Assembly: GCA_947504875.1 (NCBI GenBank)
Contig: CANNJI010000023.1
Location: 1 to 33,088, forward strand
DNA: 33,088 bases
Direction of reading: 5' to 3'
Source: Legionellaceae bacterium
Lineage (GTDB): Bacteria; Pseudomonadota; Gammaproteobacteria; Legionellales; Legionellaceae
This document shows, piece after piece, positions 8,275 to 18,392 of the stretch. Position 1 is the stretch's first letter; the number at the start of each line of letters is the position of its first letter. The notes below the pieces were generated by a model. That model was not told the origin of the DNA, searched no databases, and saw nothing but the letters and a program-made list of their open reading frames with translations. The translations under genes and the position numbers were made by a program.

Positions 8275-9018
8275 ATGACAAACATCATAGAGCAATTATT
8301 AAGAGATGCATTGATGGTTCTTCACAGTCGTGGTTTCTTAGCTCATCGGTTAGACATGAGGATTGAGGTTAGGCGCTCTCAATGTAAAAATAACGGTTAT
8401 TTTTATACAAATGTAGCACTTGCTCTGTCCAAAAACGTTCACAAGAAAGCTTATGACATTGCAATAGCGATAGTTGATGCTCTACCTACTCACCCGTTTA
8501 TGAGTGCTCCAGCGGTTACGACGATTGGGTTGATTTATTTTTATATGACCCCAGTGTATCGTGTTAATCTGCTCAATAAACCGCTACACTATTTACCTTC
8601 TCATGATGTCAAACAGTCGATGTTTATCGCTGACAACGATAAGCATACTATACAATATGCTCAAGCACGGACAGTGAGTCTTTTTGAGCAACTTAGAGCA
8701 CAATCCTTTTTATTTGAGAAGACACTTGGCGCTTCACATGTGGATAAACTAACGCATCCTTATGAGGAGGATTTATTTTTTTTGCTTTCACATGTCATAG
8801 AATGTGATAAGTGTATGGGAACACTTGGCGAATTGCGCCAACTGACTTATGATCTTAGATCAGTGGCAAATGTGCTTCATTCCTATTACAATGCTGTTCC
8901 AATACTATGTGAACGTGAGGCACTTCGTACAGCGCGGTTGTTGCTGCTGATTGGGGTGGAGCGTATATTAAGATATGGGATGGCCTTGTTGGGTATGCCC
9001 GTTCTGGAGAGAGGTTAA
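8275..9018 (+). CDS. Arginyl-tRNA synthetase lacking its catalytic core (N-terminal plus DALR domains only)
   Basis: The 247 residues align with the two ends of ArgRS (about 580 residues in E. coli) and skip the middle. Residues 1 to about 108 match the N-terminal tRNA-binding domain, with the strand-turn pattern GYFYTNVALALSK and a degenerate TIGLIYFYMTP where ArgRS has GPGFINIFLDP. From about 115 on comes the DALR anticodon-binding domain: IQYAQARTVSLF, then YYNAVPIL and a conserved end (ALLGMPVLERG). The whole Rossmann catalytic domain with its HIGH-like motif is absent, some 330 residues, yet the frame is intact. Its TAA overlaps the ATG of the SPOR gene by one base, as in an active operon. 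It cannot charge tRNA; it may bind tRNA-Arg or be a relic. A full argS must exist elsewhere. Confidence 0.85.
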   Translation: MTNIIEQLLRDALMVLHSRGFLAHRLDMRIEVRRSQCKNNGYFYTNVALALSKNVHKKAYDIAIAIVDALPTHPFMSAPAVTTIGLIYFYMTPVYRVNLLNKPLHYLPSHDVKQSMFIADNDKHTIQYAQARTVSLFEQLRAQSFLFEKTLGASHVDKLTHPYEEDLFFLLSHVIECDKCMGTLGELRQLTYDLRSVANVLHSYYNAVPILCEREALRTARLLLLIGVERILRYGMALLGMPVLERG

Positions 9019-9671
9019 TGGCAAAGTATGAACCACGACAGCGACCCCGTGTAGCCAAAACAGGGGGAATGGGAAAAGCATTAAGACAGCTAACCCTGTT
9101 ATTGATTTCATTTGCGTGTGGATATATGTTTACCTCTGTTTACGATTATGCTCATCTTAATAAATTACTCAATACAAATGTATTTTCAAGCCACGCAGTA
9201 CAACCTGTTTCAGCCTCAAATAAAGTTGCAGCGCTGCCAAAACCAAATTTTGAATTTTATACTTTGTTATCCGAAGGCCAACGAGCCCCTACTGTGGTGG
9301 CGACTACGCAGCAACCTGTAGCTTCGGTCATTAAACCAACAGGGCTTGTTGTGAAGCCTGTGCAACCTGCGTTGCCTGTGCAGTCTGCGCTGCCGGTACA
9401 GGCTGCTACGTTAATAAAGCAAGCGATAAACACAGAGCTATATTATTTACAGTTGGCTTCATTTCCTCGTCAGGAAGAGGCTTTCAAAATGAAAGCATCA
9501 CTTGCCATGAAAGGGTTTAGTGTTACTGTTACGCAAGCCACCCAACAAGGCCGACGTTGGTATCGCGTGGTTGCCGGTCCTTTCTCTTCAAAATCGGATG
9601 CTCAAAAAGTACAAACATCTTTAGCAAGGCGTGAAAGAATTGTAGGAATGATTCTTAAAATGAATGCTTGA
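9018..9671 (+). CDS. SPOR-domain cell-envelope protein (FtsN-like)
   Basis: The 217-residue protein has a basic N-terminus, one transmembrane helix at about 25-41 (LRQLTLLLISFACGYMF), a low-complexity periplasmic linker and a C-terminal SPOR domain (about 141-215: LYYLQLASFPRQEEAF to GPFSSKSDAQKVQTSL). SPOR domains bind denuded peptidoglycan glycan at division sites. The linker includes a tandem 18-bp repeat at 9357-9410 giving VQPALP/VQSALP/VQAATL. In many gammaproteobacteria such a gene follows argS, which supports the identity of the upstream remnant. hslVU, which often comes next, is not here. Its stop overlaps the potential TTG start of the next gene. Confidence 0.88.
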   Translation: MAKYEPRQRPRVAKTGGMGKALRQLTLLLISFACGYMFTSVYDYAHLNKLLNTNVFSSHAVQPVSASNKVAALPKPNFEFYTLLSEGQRAPTVVATTQQPVASVIKPTGLVVKPVQPALPVQSALPVQAATLIKQAINTELYYLQLASFPRQEEAFKMKASLAMKGFSVTVTQATQQGRRWYRVVAGPFSSKSDAQKVQTSLARRERIVGMILKMNA

Positions 9672-9673
9672 TT

Positions 9674-12127
9674 ATGTCAATAACGTATTATTATGATTTA
9701 CCAACTGTTTCCTGTGCATCCTGTACGGCTTATATCGATAGCACGTTGGCTGCATCGCCTCTTTTAAAAGAGTGTGTCATTGGAACGGATCCTCTCGATA
9801 AAAATTTATCAATTACATTAGAAGATGAGTCTCTGGGATATCTGGAAGTGATGGATATTCTTAATTCAATGATTGGGCCTGCTCATGAATGTGTGCCACT
9901 TGATATTGCAAAACAAGGACTGCATCCCCTTTGGTGGAAATCGCATATTTTTTTAGGTGGGTTTGGTACGACCCTTGGATTTCTTTTATTAAGCTTATGT
10001 TTTTTTATGACGGGTCCTTTATCAATGATATTTCAGTTGATAATTGGAGGAATGAGTACAGTTCTAACGCTCGCATTAGGGGCGGATTTTTACAAAAGTG
10101 CCTTTTATAAACTAAAAAAAGGGCAGCTCACCATGGATACGTTGTTTTCAATTAGCACGTTGGTGAGTTTGATTGCATCGCTTGGTTCTTTTGTTTTTCC
10201 TGCGTTACCGATGATGTTTGAGACAGGGTTGTTGATTTTTGGTTTTCGACATTTAGGCCTTGCGATTCATGAAAAATTTAAACAAAACGGGTTACTTCAA
10301 AAACGATTTCAAGATGAAGCCCCCTTAACGGTTTTAAAGAAAACCAAAAAAGGTTTATCTGTTGTTAATTTAAGTTTAATTAAAGCAGGTCACCTTATTG
10401 AGCTAAAGGCGGGTGATATTCTACCTGTTGATGGTTTTTTTGAAACAACAGACGGCTTGATTGTTGATGATATCGTGACAGGATCTAATAATCCACGTCC
10501 TATCATTAAAGGTGAGCGACTCTATGCTGGAACACGCTTGTTGCAAGCAACAAAACCACTTTTATTTCATGTCGTTGCAGATCCATCGTCATCTCACTTG
10601 GCGGTGCTCGATGATAAAATAGCGCGGGCGAAATTTGAAAAATCACCCTTAAGAAAAGAAGTTGATAAACTTTTATTTTACTTTATTCCATTGGTTTTGG
10701 TTTTTGCAATGCTCTCATTGATCATTGTGGGATATTCGATGGGATTACGCTCTGGCTTGATGTGTGCTATTTCGGTGTTGGCCTCTGCTTGTCCATGTAC
10801 GCTTGGCCTCATTACGCCTTTTTCATTGTTAATTGGAATGCGAAAAGCGGCTAAAGGGGGTGTTTCATTTAACAGTGCGACCAAATTAGAACTTACAGCG
10901 CAAGCCAATTGTATTGTGTTTGATTTAAATGGAACGTTGACCATGGGTCAACCGGCAGTGGTTCGTTATAATTCATTGGTCAGGGATTTGAGTGATGATC
11001 AGTGTTTAGCACTTTTGGCTTATTTTGAAGAAAGTTCACCTCACCCTATAGCTCAAGCAATTCGAAAGGCTGCTCATCAAAAAATAACTTTACCTTCAGG
11101 TGTGGTCACACTTAAAAACAACCATTATACCGGCTTGGTTTTGGATTATGAAGGATCAAATTATGTGCTGGGTGGAGAGGCTTTAATGATAGAACAGGGT
11201 GTTTTATTGCCCTCACCACGTATCGTGCTTAAACCTGATGAAACGATTGTTTATTTAGCGCGCAATCGCGTTTTAATTGGATATTTGGTCTTGGAGGATA
11301 AGTTTCGTCCCCAGGCAAAAACGATGATCACAGCATTAAAAAATATGGGCAAAGAAATTCACTTGTGCACGGGCGAGTCAAGGGTTACAGCAGAGCGACG
11401 TGCTTTGGCATTGGGCATAGACCTTAAGTATGTACGTTCAGAGTGTTTAAGCCATCATAATGCGCCAAAAGACAAATCCAAAAAATATTACATCAATCAG
11501 TTAAAAGAACAAAAAAAGTGTGTTGCAATGGTTGGCGATGCGGGTAACGATGCAGAAGCTATTGCTGCAAGTGATATTGGCTTTGCTTTGAATTTGGGGT
11601 CGGCGAATACACAAACGCAACAACAGGCAGCAGCAGTGATTCATTCTCAGTCGTTAATGCCGCTCGTGCACGCATTTAAAACCGCGCAAGCCACCATTAA
11701 AAATATCAAGCAAAATTTGTGGTTTAGTTTTATCTACAATACGATTGCCTTGCTTGTATCGGGTGGATTTTTGTTGAGGTGGGATATCGTACTAAACCCT
11801 GCGGCGGGGGCTGCTTTTATGATTGTTCAGGTGTTATTTGTGCTGATGAATGTGAGTCGGTTTGGACTTTCAAACGAAGATCTACCTGAGAAGGGTTCAT
11901 CTAAAATCTCAACAAAAGGTTATACAAACGTGTTTTCTTCATTGTTTGGGCTGTCTCATGCTCATGAGATTCAACAAGGTGTTATTTCGGAATTATCTTA
12001 TCCAACCATTTCGGAAAATACCAGTTCCACCGGTCCAACAGTGCCATGGTGGATGGAACCAAAAGAGTTCGTACAACAAAGGCATCAACAAACACAGCCA
12101 CAGCAATTCCTAGCCCAAATGCCTTAA
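9674..12127 (+). CDS. Divergent P1B-type heavy-metal ATPase with altered catalytic motifs
   Basis: The overall plan is that of a CopA/CcoI-like metal exporter. An HMA domain with Cys14-A-S-Cys17 comes first, followed by hydrophobic helices, an actuator domain, the metal-site CPC (373-375), a phosphorylation domain and two final helices. Several normally near-invariant motifs differ. The phosphorylation loop is DLNGT (Asp417) instead of DKTGT; the actuator loop is TGS (269-271) instead of TGE; the hinge is GDAGND (621-626) instead of GDGxND. The aspartate and the SPHP segment remain. It may be a divergent transporter, a regulator or catalytically impaired. The last 50 or so residues are encoded antisense to the MMPL gene and look non-homologous. 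ATG at 9674 is preferred; a TTG at 9668 is also in frame. Confidence 0.85.
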   Translation: MSITYYYDLPTVSCASCTAYIDSTLAASPLLKECVIGTDPLDKNLSITLEDESLGYLEVMDILNSMIGPAHECVPLDIAKQGLHPLWWKSHIFLGGFGTTLGFLLLSLCFFMTGPLSMIFQLIIGGMSTVLTLALGADFYKSAFYKLKKGQLTMDTLFSISTLVSLIASLGSFVFPALPMMFETGLLIFGFRHLGLAIHEKFKQNGLLQKRFQDEAPLTVLKKTKKGLSVVNLSLIKAGHLIELKAGDILPVDGFFETTDGLIVDDIVTGSNNPRPIIKGERLYAGTRLLQATKPLLFHVVADPSSSHLAVLDDKIARAKFEKSPLRKEVDKLLFYFIPLVLVFAMLSLIIVGYSMGLRSGLMCAISVLASACPCTLGLITPFSLLIGMRKAAKGGVSFNSATKLELTAQANCIVFDLNGTLTMGQPAVVRYNSLVRDLSDDQCLALLAYFEESSPHPIAQAIRKAAHQKITLPSGVVTLKNNHYTGLVLDYEGSNYVLGGEALMIEQGVLLPSPRIVLKPDETIVYLARNRVLIGYLVLEDKFRPQAKTMITALKNMGKEIHLCTGESRVTAERRALALGIDLKYVRSECLSHHNAPKDKSKKYYINQLKEQKKCVAMVGDAGNDAEAIAASDIGFALNLGSANTQTQQQAAAVIHSQSLMPLVHAFKTAQATIKNIKQNLWFSFIYNTIALLVSGGFLLRWDIVLNPAAGAAFMIVQVLFVLMNVSRFGLSNEDLPEKGSSKISTKGYTNVFSSLFGLSHAHEIQQGVISELSYPTISENTSSTGPTVPWWMEPKEFVQQRHQQTQPQQFLAQMP

Positions 12128-14087
12128 CCATCAATACATCTGCAAACATGAACGAACCACAGATGCAAATGACAATAACGGCGGCACTGGTGATGATTCT
12201 ACTGCTTTGTTCAATACCAAAAATGATGCTTTTTTTGTTGTCTTTTGTTTTTTGATAAGCTTCTTGTATTCGACTTAATAAGAACACTTCGTAGTCCATT
12301 GAAAAACCGAATAGGGCACAAAAAATAATGATAAGCAGGCTAATGTCGAGCAAGCCCTGGGGGTCGAAATTTAGCAGTTCATGTAAATGCCCTTCTTGAA
12401 ATACAAAAACTAAAACACCATAACTCGCAGAAAGGCTGATAATATTCATGATAATAGCTTTTAAAGGTAAAAACAGCGACCTCAAAAGAAAGAGTAATAT
12501 AAGATACGTCAGTACAATGATCCAAAGCATGGCATAAGGAAAAATACGAAGAATTGCTGAAAAAACCTCATCATTTTTAACCGGTGTTCCAGTCAGTTTA
12601 AGTGTTAATCCGTGACCAGGAGTAATCTGGCGAAGGTCATTGATGAGCGATTTTGTTTCTGTTGAGTTTGCGGGATATTTACTGATCACATCAATCACTG
12701 TGAAATGTAATGTTTTCTTGGGATTAAAAAGACGTTCTACGCCTTCATGTATCTCACCGACGTATTGATTATCTTTAATTTCTCTGAGAACGTGATGAAC
12801 ACCCTTGCTTGAAATAGAAGCATTTGAACTGACTAAAACCACCTGAATGGGATTAAGGGTGTTATCATTAAATGCCTTATGGTAAGCATCAAAAAACGAG
12901 CGACTTTCCGAACGCTCAGGTAAGATATGGTAATCTGAAAGACCAAATTTTACATTTAAGAAGGGTGCTCCGAGTAAAACCAAAATGGTGAGGGTTGTAA
13001 GAAAAAACATAAGGGGATGATTCACAACTGTTTTCGCAATGCGTTTCCATCGTGAGGATTTGATCTTTGATCTTTTTACAGAAAGACAATCAATACCCTT
13101 ATCTAAAACACCAAGAACAGCAGGCAATAAAAAAAGAGCAATAGAAACCGCGATAAATACGGCAACTAAACCACCGACTCCAATTGAAAATAAAATGTTG
13201 ATTGGAAACAATAGCAAGGCACTTAGACTAATGAAAACAGCCAGCCCGCTGAAAAATACAGCTCTTCCTGCCGTGGCCTGTGTTCTTGCAATGGCGATTT
13301 CAACGGCATGCTTAGTCAGTTCGGTACGGAATCGACTGATAATAAATAAGGCGTAATCCAGGCTTAAACAAAGGCCAAGGAGTAGGGCAATATTTATCGT
13401 AAAAATTGAGAGGTTGAAGCACTGCCCCAGAAAATAGAGGGTAGTCAGAATAATCAGTGCGCATCCTCCGCCCAAACACATCGGAACCAGTGCCGCAATG
13501 AGAGAGCCAAAAACAAGAATCAGAACAACAATAGAAACGGGTGTAGCAATGAAATCCGCTGTGTATAGATCTTTTTGGGTTTGTTGATTCACTTGTTCGA
13601 TAAATATAGCTTCACCACCTATTTTAAGCGTCATTTGTTTGGGTGTTTGTATTGCCGCTTTAAACTGCGTGATTGATTGCGGACTTAATGGCTTACTTGT
13701 TTTAAAAACAACAATTACGTAGGCGGAGTGTTTATCTTTAGAGATTTGCTTGTTGAGGGTTGATGGGTAGATCACCTCAGGTTTAATCGATAATGTATCC
13801 AGTTTGGAGAGTGCTTTTTTCAATTGACGAATATATTGCGGATCAGTGGTTTTAAGCGATTTGCTGTGAAAAAGAAGGATGAATTGATTATTCGTATTGA
13901 ATTTAAGGTTTTTATCTAAAAACGCTTGTGTGATTGCCGAACTAGAGTTTTTATCAATAAATCCAGTGGATTGAAAAGGCGACATAACATCGGTGATAAA
14001 CGGGGATAAAGCGATCCCTAACACTAACCAGATGCAAATGATCAGCACTCGAAACTTATAAATCCACGCGCCTAATTTATAAAACAT
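11982..14087 (-). CDS. MMPL-family transporter (RND superfamily)
   Basis: About 700 residues with the MMPL/YdfJ layout: two repeats, each with one N-terminal helix, a soluble periplasmic domain and five clustered helices. Visible signatures are GLCLSLDYALFIISRFR and GFSMDYEVFLLSRIQE in the two halves (the conserved D-Y of the proton-relay region), and the C-terminal VRTLLVPSTMALLDRWNW. Such pumps export lipids or small amphiphiles; the substrate here cannot be told. The frame starts at 14099, but ATG at 14087 has AGGAA 5 bases upstream and is slightly preferred. It follows dsbD by about 20-30 bases on the same strand, so it is probably co-transcribed. Its last 146 bases overlap the ATPase gene end-to-end. 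Confidence 0.88.
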   Translation of the reverse strand: MFYKLGAWIYKFRVLIICIWLVLGIALSPFITDVMSPFQSTGFIDKNSSSAITQAFLDKNLKFNTNNQFILLFHSKSLKTTDPQYIRQLKKALSKLDTLSIKPEVIYPSTLNKQISKDKHSAYVIVVFKTSKPLSPQSITQFKAAIQTPKQMTLKIGGEAIFIEQVNQQTQKDLYTADFIATPVSIVVLILVFGSLIAALVPMCLGGGCALIILTTLYFLGQCFNLSIFTINIALLLGLCLSLDYALFIISRFRTELTKHAVEIAIARTQATAGRAVFFSGLAVFISLSALLLFPINILFSIGVGGLVAVFIAVSIALFLLPAVLGVLDKGIDCLSVKRSKIKSSRWKRIAKTVVNHPLMFFLTTLTILVLLGAPFLNVKFGLSDYHILPERSESRSFFDAYHKAFNDNTLNPIQVVLVSSNASISSKGVHHVLREIKDNQYVGEIHEGVERLFNPKKTLHFTVIDVISKYPANSTETKSLINDLRQITPGHGLTLKLTGTPVKNDEVFSAILRIFPYAMLWIIVLTYLILLFLLRSLFLPLKAIIMNIISLSASYGVLVFVFQEGHLHELLNFDPQGLLDISLLIIIFCALFGFSMDYEVFLLSRIQEAYQKTKDNKKSIIFGIEQSSRIITSAAVIVICICGSFMFADVLMVKAFGLGIAVAVFVDAFVVRTLLVPSTMALLDRWNWYFPKWLDKIIPK

Positions 14088-14117
14088 GCGTTCCTGCATG
14101 AGGCACTTTGCCTGTAT

Positions 14118-15650
14118 TTAATGGTCTTGATTTAAATATAGTTCATGAATTAACACTTTGCTATTAATCTCGCCAACATGCCGTTTTTTGTTCATCTCAT
14201 GTCCATATTGATCAAAAAACAGAAGCGTTGGCGGAGCAATGACATGATATTGCTTCATCAGCGCGCGTGTCTTTGCGTTATTTTGGGTAATGTCGGCTTT
14301 TATGATAATAAAATTGCTTAAGGCTTTTAATACGCTCGGTTCTCTTAGTGTTGTTTCTTCCATTATTTTACAAGAGACGCACCAGTCGGCATAAAAATCC
14401 AGTAAAACAGGTTTGTTCTTAAGTTTTGCAGATAAAAGGGCTTGTGTCGCCTCTGAAGGTGTTTTTACAACGACAGTCGGAATGTTCAGATCAGATGTTG
14501 TTGGAAATAAACGAGACAAAAGACTAATCGCAACACCGATAAGAATGAGTCCAAATAGCTTTTTTATATGATTCATCCACTGTCCTGTGTGTGGTAGCCA
14601 TTTACCCAGTGAGGCACCGATAAACAGCAGGGGTAATCCCATGCCAAGACCTAACATAAATAAGGCAGAAAGACCCAACGTGATATTGCCTTCTTCAGCA
14701 ATATAACTGAGCGCTCCAATGAGGGGGGGGGTGACACAGGGCGACAAAATCAGGGTGGAAAGGCAACCCATGATAGCTGCGCCAAGATAATGTCCAGTTG
14801 CTTGTTGATAACTGAGCGCGGCAAACTTCGCTTGAAAGCGCACGGGCAATTTGAGCTCATAAACATTAAACATGGACAGGGCAAGTAAAATAAAGAGGAT
14901 GCTAAAAGCGATAATCACTGAAGGTGATTGCATGATGTATTGTAAGTTTTGACCCATGAGTGCTATCACTGCGCCAAGCACAGCATAAGTAAACGACATG
15001 CTGAGGACATAGCATAATGAAAGAAAAAAGGCTTTTTGTGTTGAGAGGCGTTTTTTGTGTCCTACAATGATGCTGGATAAAACAGGAATCATGGGAAGGA
15101 CACAAGGGGTAAATGAAAGCAGTAAACCTAGACCAAAAAAAATGGTGAGGGTGATGATCCAATGATGATGTTTAAACGGCTCTATTGCATGATGGTCTGA
15201 GTCAACATAGCTCTTGACATGACTCAAAAGAAATTGTTCATCAAACGTTAGCCTATACGCCTGAGTTTCGGGTGCATAACAAAAGCCACTGTCAGCGCAC
15301 CCTTGATAATGAACTTGAATGATCGCTTGTCCAGCGTTTTTTCCCAGGAGATGGATCGGAAGGCTAAGCTTAGATCGATAAACAAAATAACGCGTATCAT
15401 GTTTATTGATGCTGTGTGTTGTAGGGGGCGGCGTGGGGGTAGTCAGCGTGAAAATATCATTAGGCTCGGCTGTAATGTGAAGTTGATCTTGATATAAAAA
15501 ATAGCCGGGTGTGATCTGCCACTCAATGAGGAGTGTATTTTCATCAAAAATACGGGCATTGAGATGAGTCACATCGTTAATTGGCAAGGGAGCTGCGTAT
15601 CCGTTGTATGAAGCAAGTGTCATCAGGACGGCTATAAAAAATGATTTCAA
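14118..15650 (-). CDS. dsbD: Thiol:disulfide interchange protein DsbD
   Basis: Carries electrons from cytoplasmic thioredoxin across the inner membrane to periplasmic reductants such as DsbC. Of 510 residues, a signal peptide (1-20) is followed by the periplasmic alpha domain with the redox pair Cys118/Cys124 (CADSGFC). The eight-helix beta domain has its two cysteines in FTPCVLPMIP and LSPCVTPPL. The C-terminal thioredoxin-like gamma domain carries CVSC in FYADWCVSCK. All three redox pairs are intact. A run of nine C on the coding strand (14723-14731) encodes the TPP of SPCVTPPL, next to a catalytic cysteine, and is a potential slippage site. MMPL follows closely downstream. Confidence 0.95.
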   Translation of the reverse strand: MKSFFIAVLMTLASYNGYAAPLPINDVTHLNARIFDENTLLIEWQITPGYFLYQDQLHITAEPNDIFTLTTPTPPPTTHSINKHDTRYFVYRSKLSLPIHLLGKNAGQAIIQVHYQGCADSGFCYAPETQAYRLTFDEQFLLSHVKSYVDSDHHAIEPFKHHHWIITLTIFFGLGLLLSFTPCVLPMIPVLSSIIVGHKKRLSTQKAFFLSLCYVLSMSFTYAVLGAVIALMGQNLQYIMQSPSVIIAFSILFILLALSMFNVYELKLPVRFQAKFAALSYQQATGHYLGAAIMGCLSTLILSPCVTPPLIGALSYIAEEGNITLGLSALFMLGLGMGLPLLFIGASLGKWLPHTGQWMNHIKKLFGLILIGVAISLLSRLFPTTSDLNIPTVVVKTPSEATQALLSAKLKNKPVLLDFYADWCVSCKIMEETTLREPSVLKALSNFIIIKADITQNNAKTRALMKQYHVIAPPTLLFFDQYGHEMNKKRHVGEINSKVLIHELYLNQDH

Positions 15651-15710
15651 TGAAAGGGCGCCAGTTATTTAAGATAGAGCAATTATTGCAGATTTAATTT
15701 TATTTTTCCC

Positions 15711-15737
15711 CTTGAAATTATTATAATTGTCCCCACC
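15711..15737 (+). promoter_or_regulatory. Sigma-32 (RpoH) type heat-shock promoter of groESL
   Basis: CTTGAAA at 15711-15717 and CCCCACC at 15731-15737, separated by 13 bases, closely match the known RpoH consensus (CTTGAAA, 11-16 bases, CCCCAT). The groES start lies about 40 bases downstream. Confidence 0.85.
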
Positions 15738-15778
15738 TTGTGATATGTAAGATTAATTTAATTCAGGAGAAATCAGAT

Positions 15779-17763
<1,985 letters not shown>

Positions 17764-17783
17764 GCCTTGCTCCTCACCTTTAA

Positions 17784-17814
17784 AAACCCGCTGTTGTTTG
17801 GCGGGTTTTTTTTT
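17784..17814 (+). terminator. Intrinsic terminator of groESL
   Basis: An 8-bp stem AAACCCGC/GCGGGTTT (17784-17791 with 17801-17808) with a 9-base loop, running directly into an uninterrupted T-run to 17814. It is 20 bases after the groEL stop codon. Confidence 0.9.
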
Positions 17815-17871
17815 GCATTATGATGGGTTTGCTTCTATGATATAAAAACACATGGATTTGAGGAGTAACAC

Positions 17872-18315
17872 ATGCGAGAAGATATGATGAATAAGCTAAA
17901 AGTTATTTTAGCGGATACGTATGCCCTTTATTTAAAAACACAAAATTATCATTGGCACGTGACCGGACCCCAATTTAAACCGTTGCATGAACTTTTTGAA
18001 ATCCAGTATCGTGAACTTGCTGAGGCAATAGATGCGATTGCTGAGCGTATACGAATTTTGGGGCACATCGCACCTGCCAGTTTTCATGACTTCATGCATC
18101 TAAAAACCCTCCAAGATGGAGATGCTGAACATAATTCAAATCAGATGGTGACTGAACTTGCATTGGATCATGGAACGCTTGTACGTGATTTAAATCAGGC
18201 CCTGGTTTTGGCTCAGGCAGCTAATGATGAGGGTACTGTCGCACTGTTAAGTGAACGTATTGCGGCTCATGAAAAAACCCGTTGGATGTTGAGTGCTTCA
18301 ACTGAAAAAAGCTAA
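17872..18315 (+). CDS. dps: Dps-family ferritin-like DNA-protection protein
   Basis: A 147-residue Dps monomer; twelve such subunits form a shell that oxidises and stores iron with peroxide, protecting DNA. The inter-subunit ferroxidase ligands are visible as His27, His39, Asp54 and Glu58, with exactly the spacing seen in E. coli Dps (51/63/78/82). The motif NYHWHVTGPQF and the DAIAERIRILG helix are typical. The short N-terminus lacks the Lys-rich tail of E. coli Dps, so direct DNA binding is doubtful. GAGGAG sits about 8 bases before the ATG at 17872. It has its own transcript beyond the groEL terminator. Confidence 0.92.
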   Translation: MREDMMNKLKVILADTYALYLKTQNYHWHVTGPQFKPLHELFEIQYRELAEAIDAIAERIRILGHIAPASFHDFMHLKTLQDGDAEHNSNQMVTELALDHGTLVRDLNQALVLAQAANDEGTVALLSERIAAHEKTRWMLSASTEKS

Positions 18316-18335
18316 ATTTAACCGTAATTTCCCCA

Positions 18336-18385
18336 CGTCTTTCGGAACACTGCATTCTGGATTACTTTGCGGTGCTCCAAAGACG
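18336..18385. repeat. Short repeat-family derivative forming a hairpin between dps and the RND gene
   Basis: The arms CGTCTTTcGGAaCAC (18336-18350) and GTGCTCCaAAGACG (18372-18385) pair with small interruptions, around a loop with tgcattctg. That string also occurs in the element at 3881-3994. It lies between two convergent genes and could serve as a bidirectional terminator. Confidence 0.55.
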
Positions 18386-18392
18386 GGTTTAT

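Noticed and set aside
12046-12255. Plus-strand open frame at the start of the MMPL overlap region
   Set aside because: It is antisense to conserved MMPL membrane segments, with a Thr/Asn/Met-rich sequence typical of shadows of hydrophobic genes.
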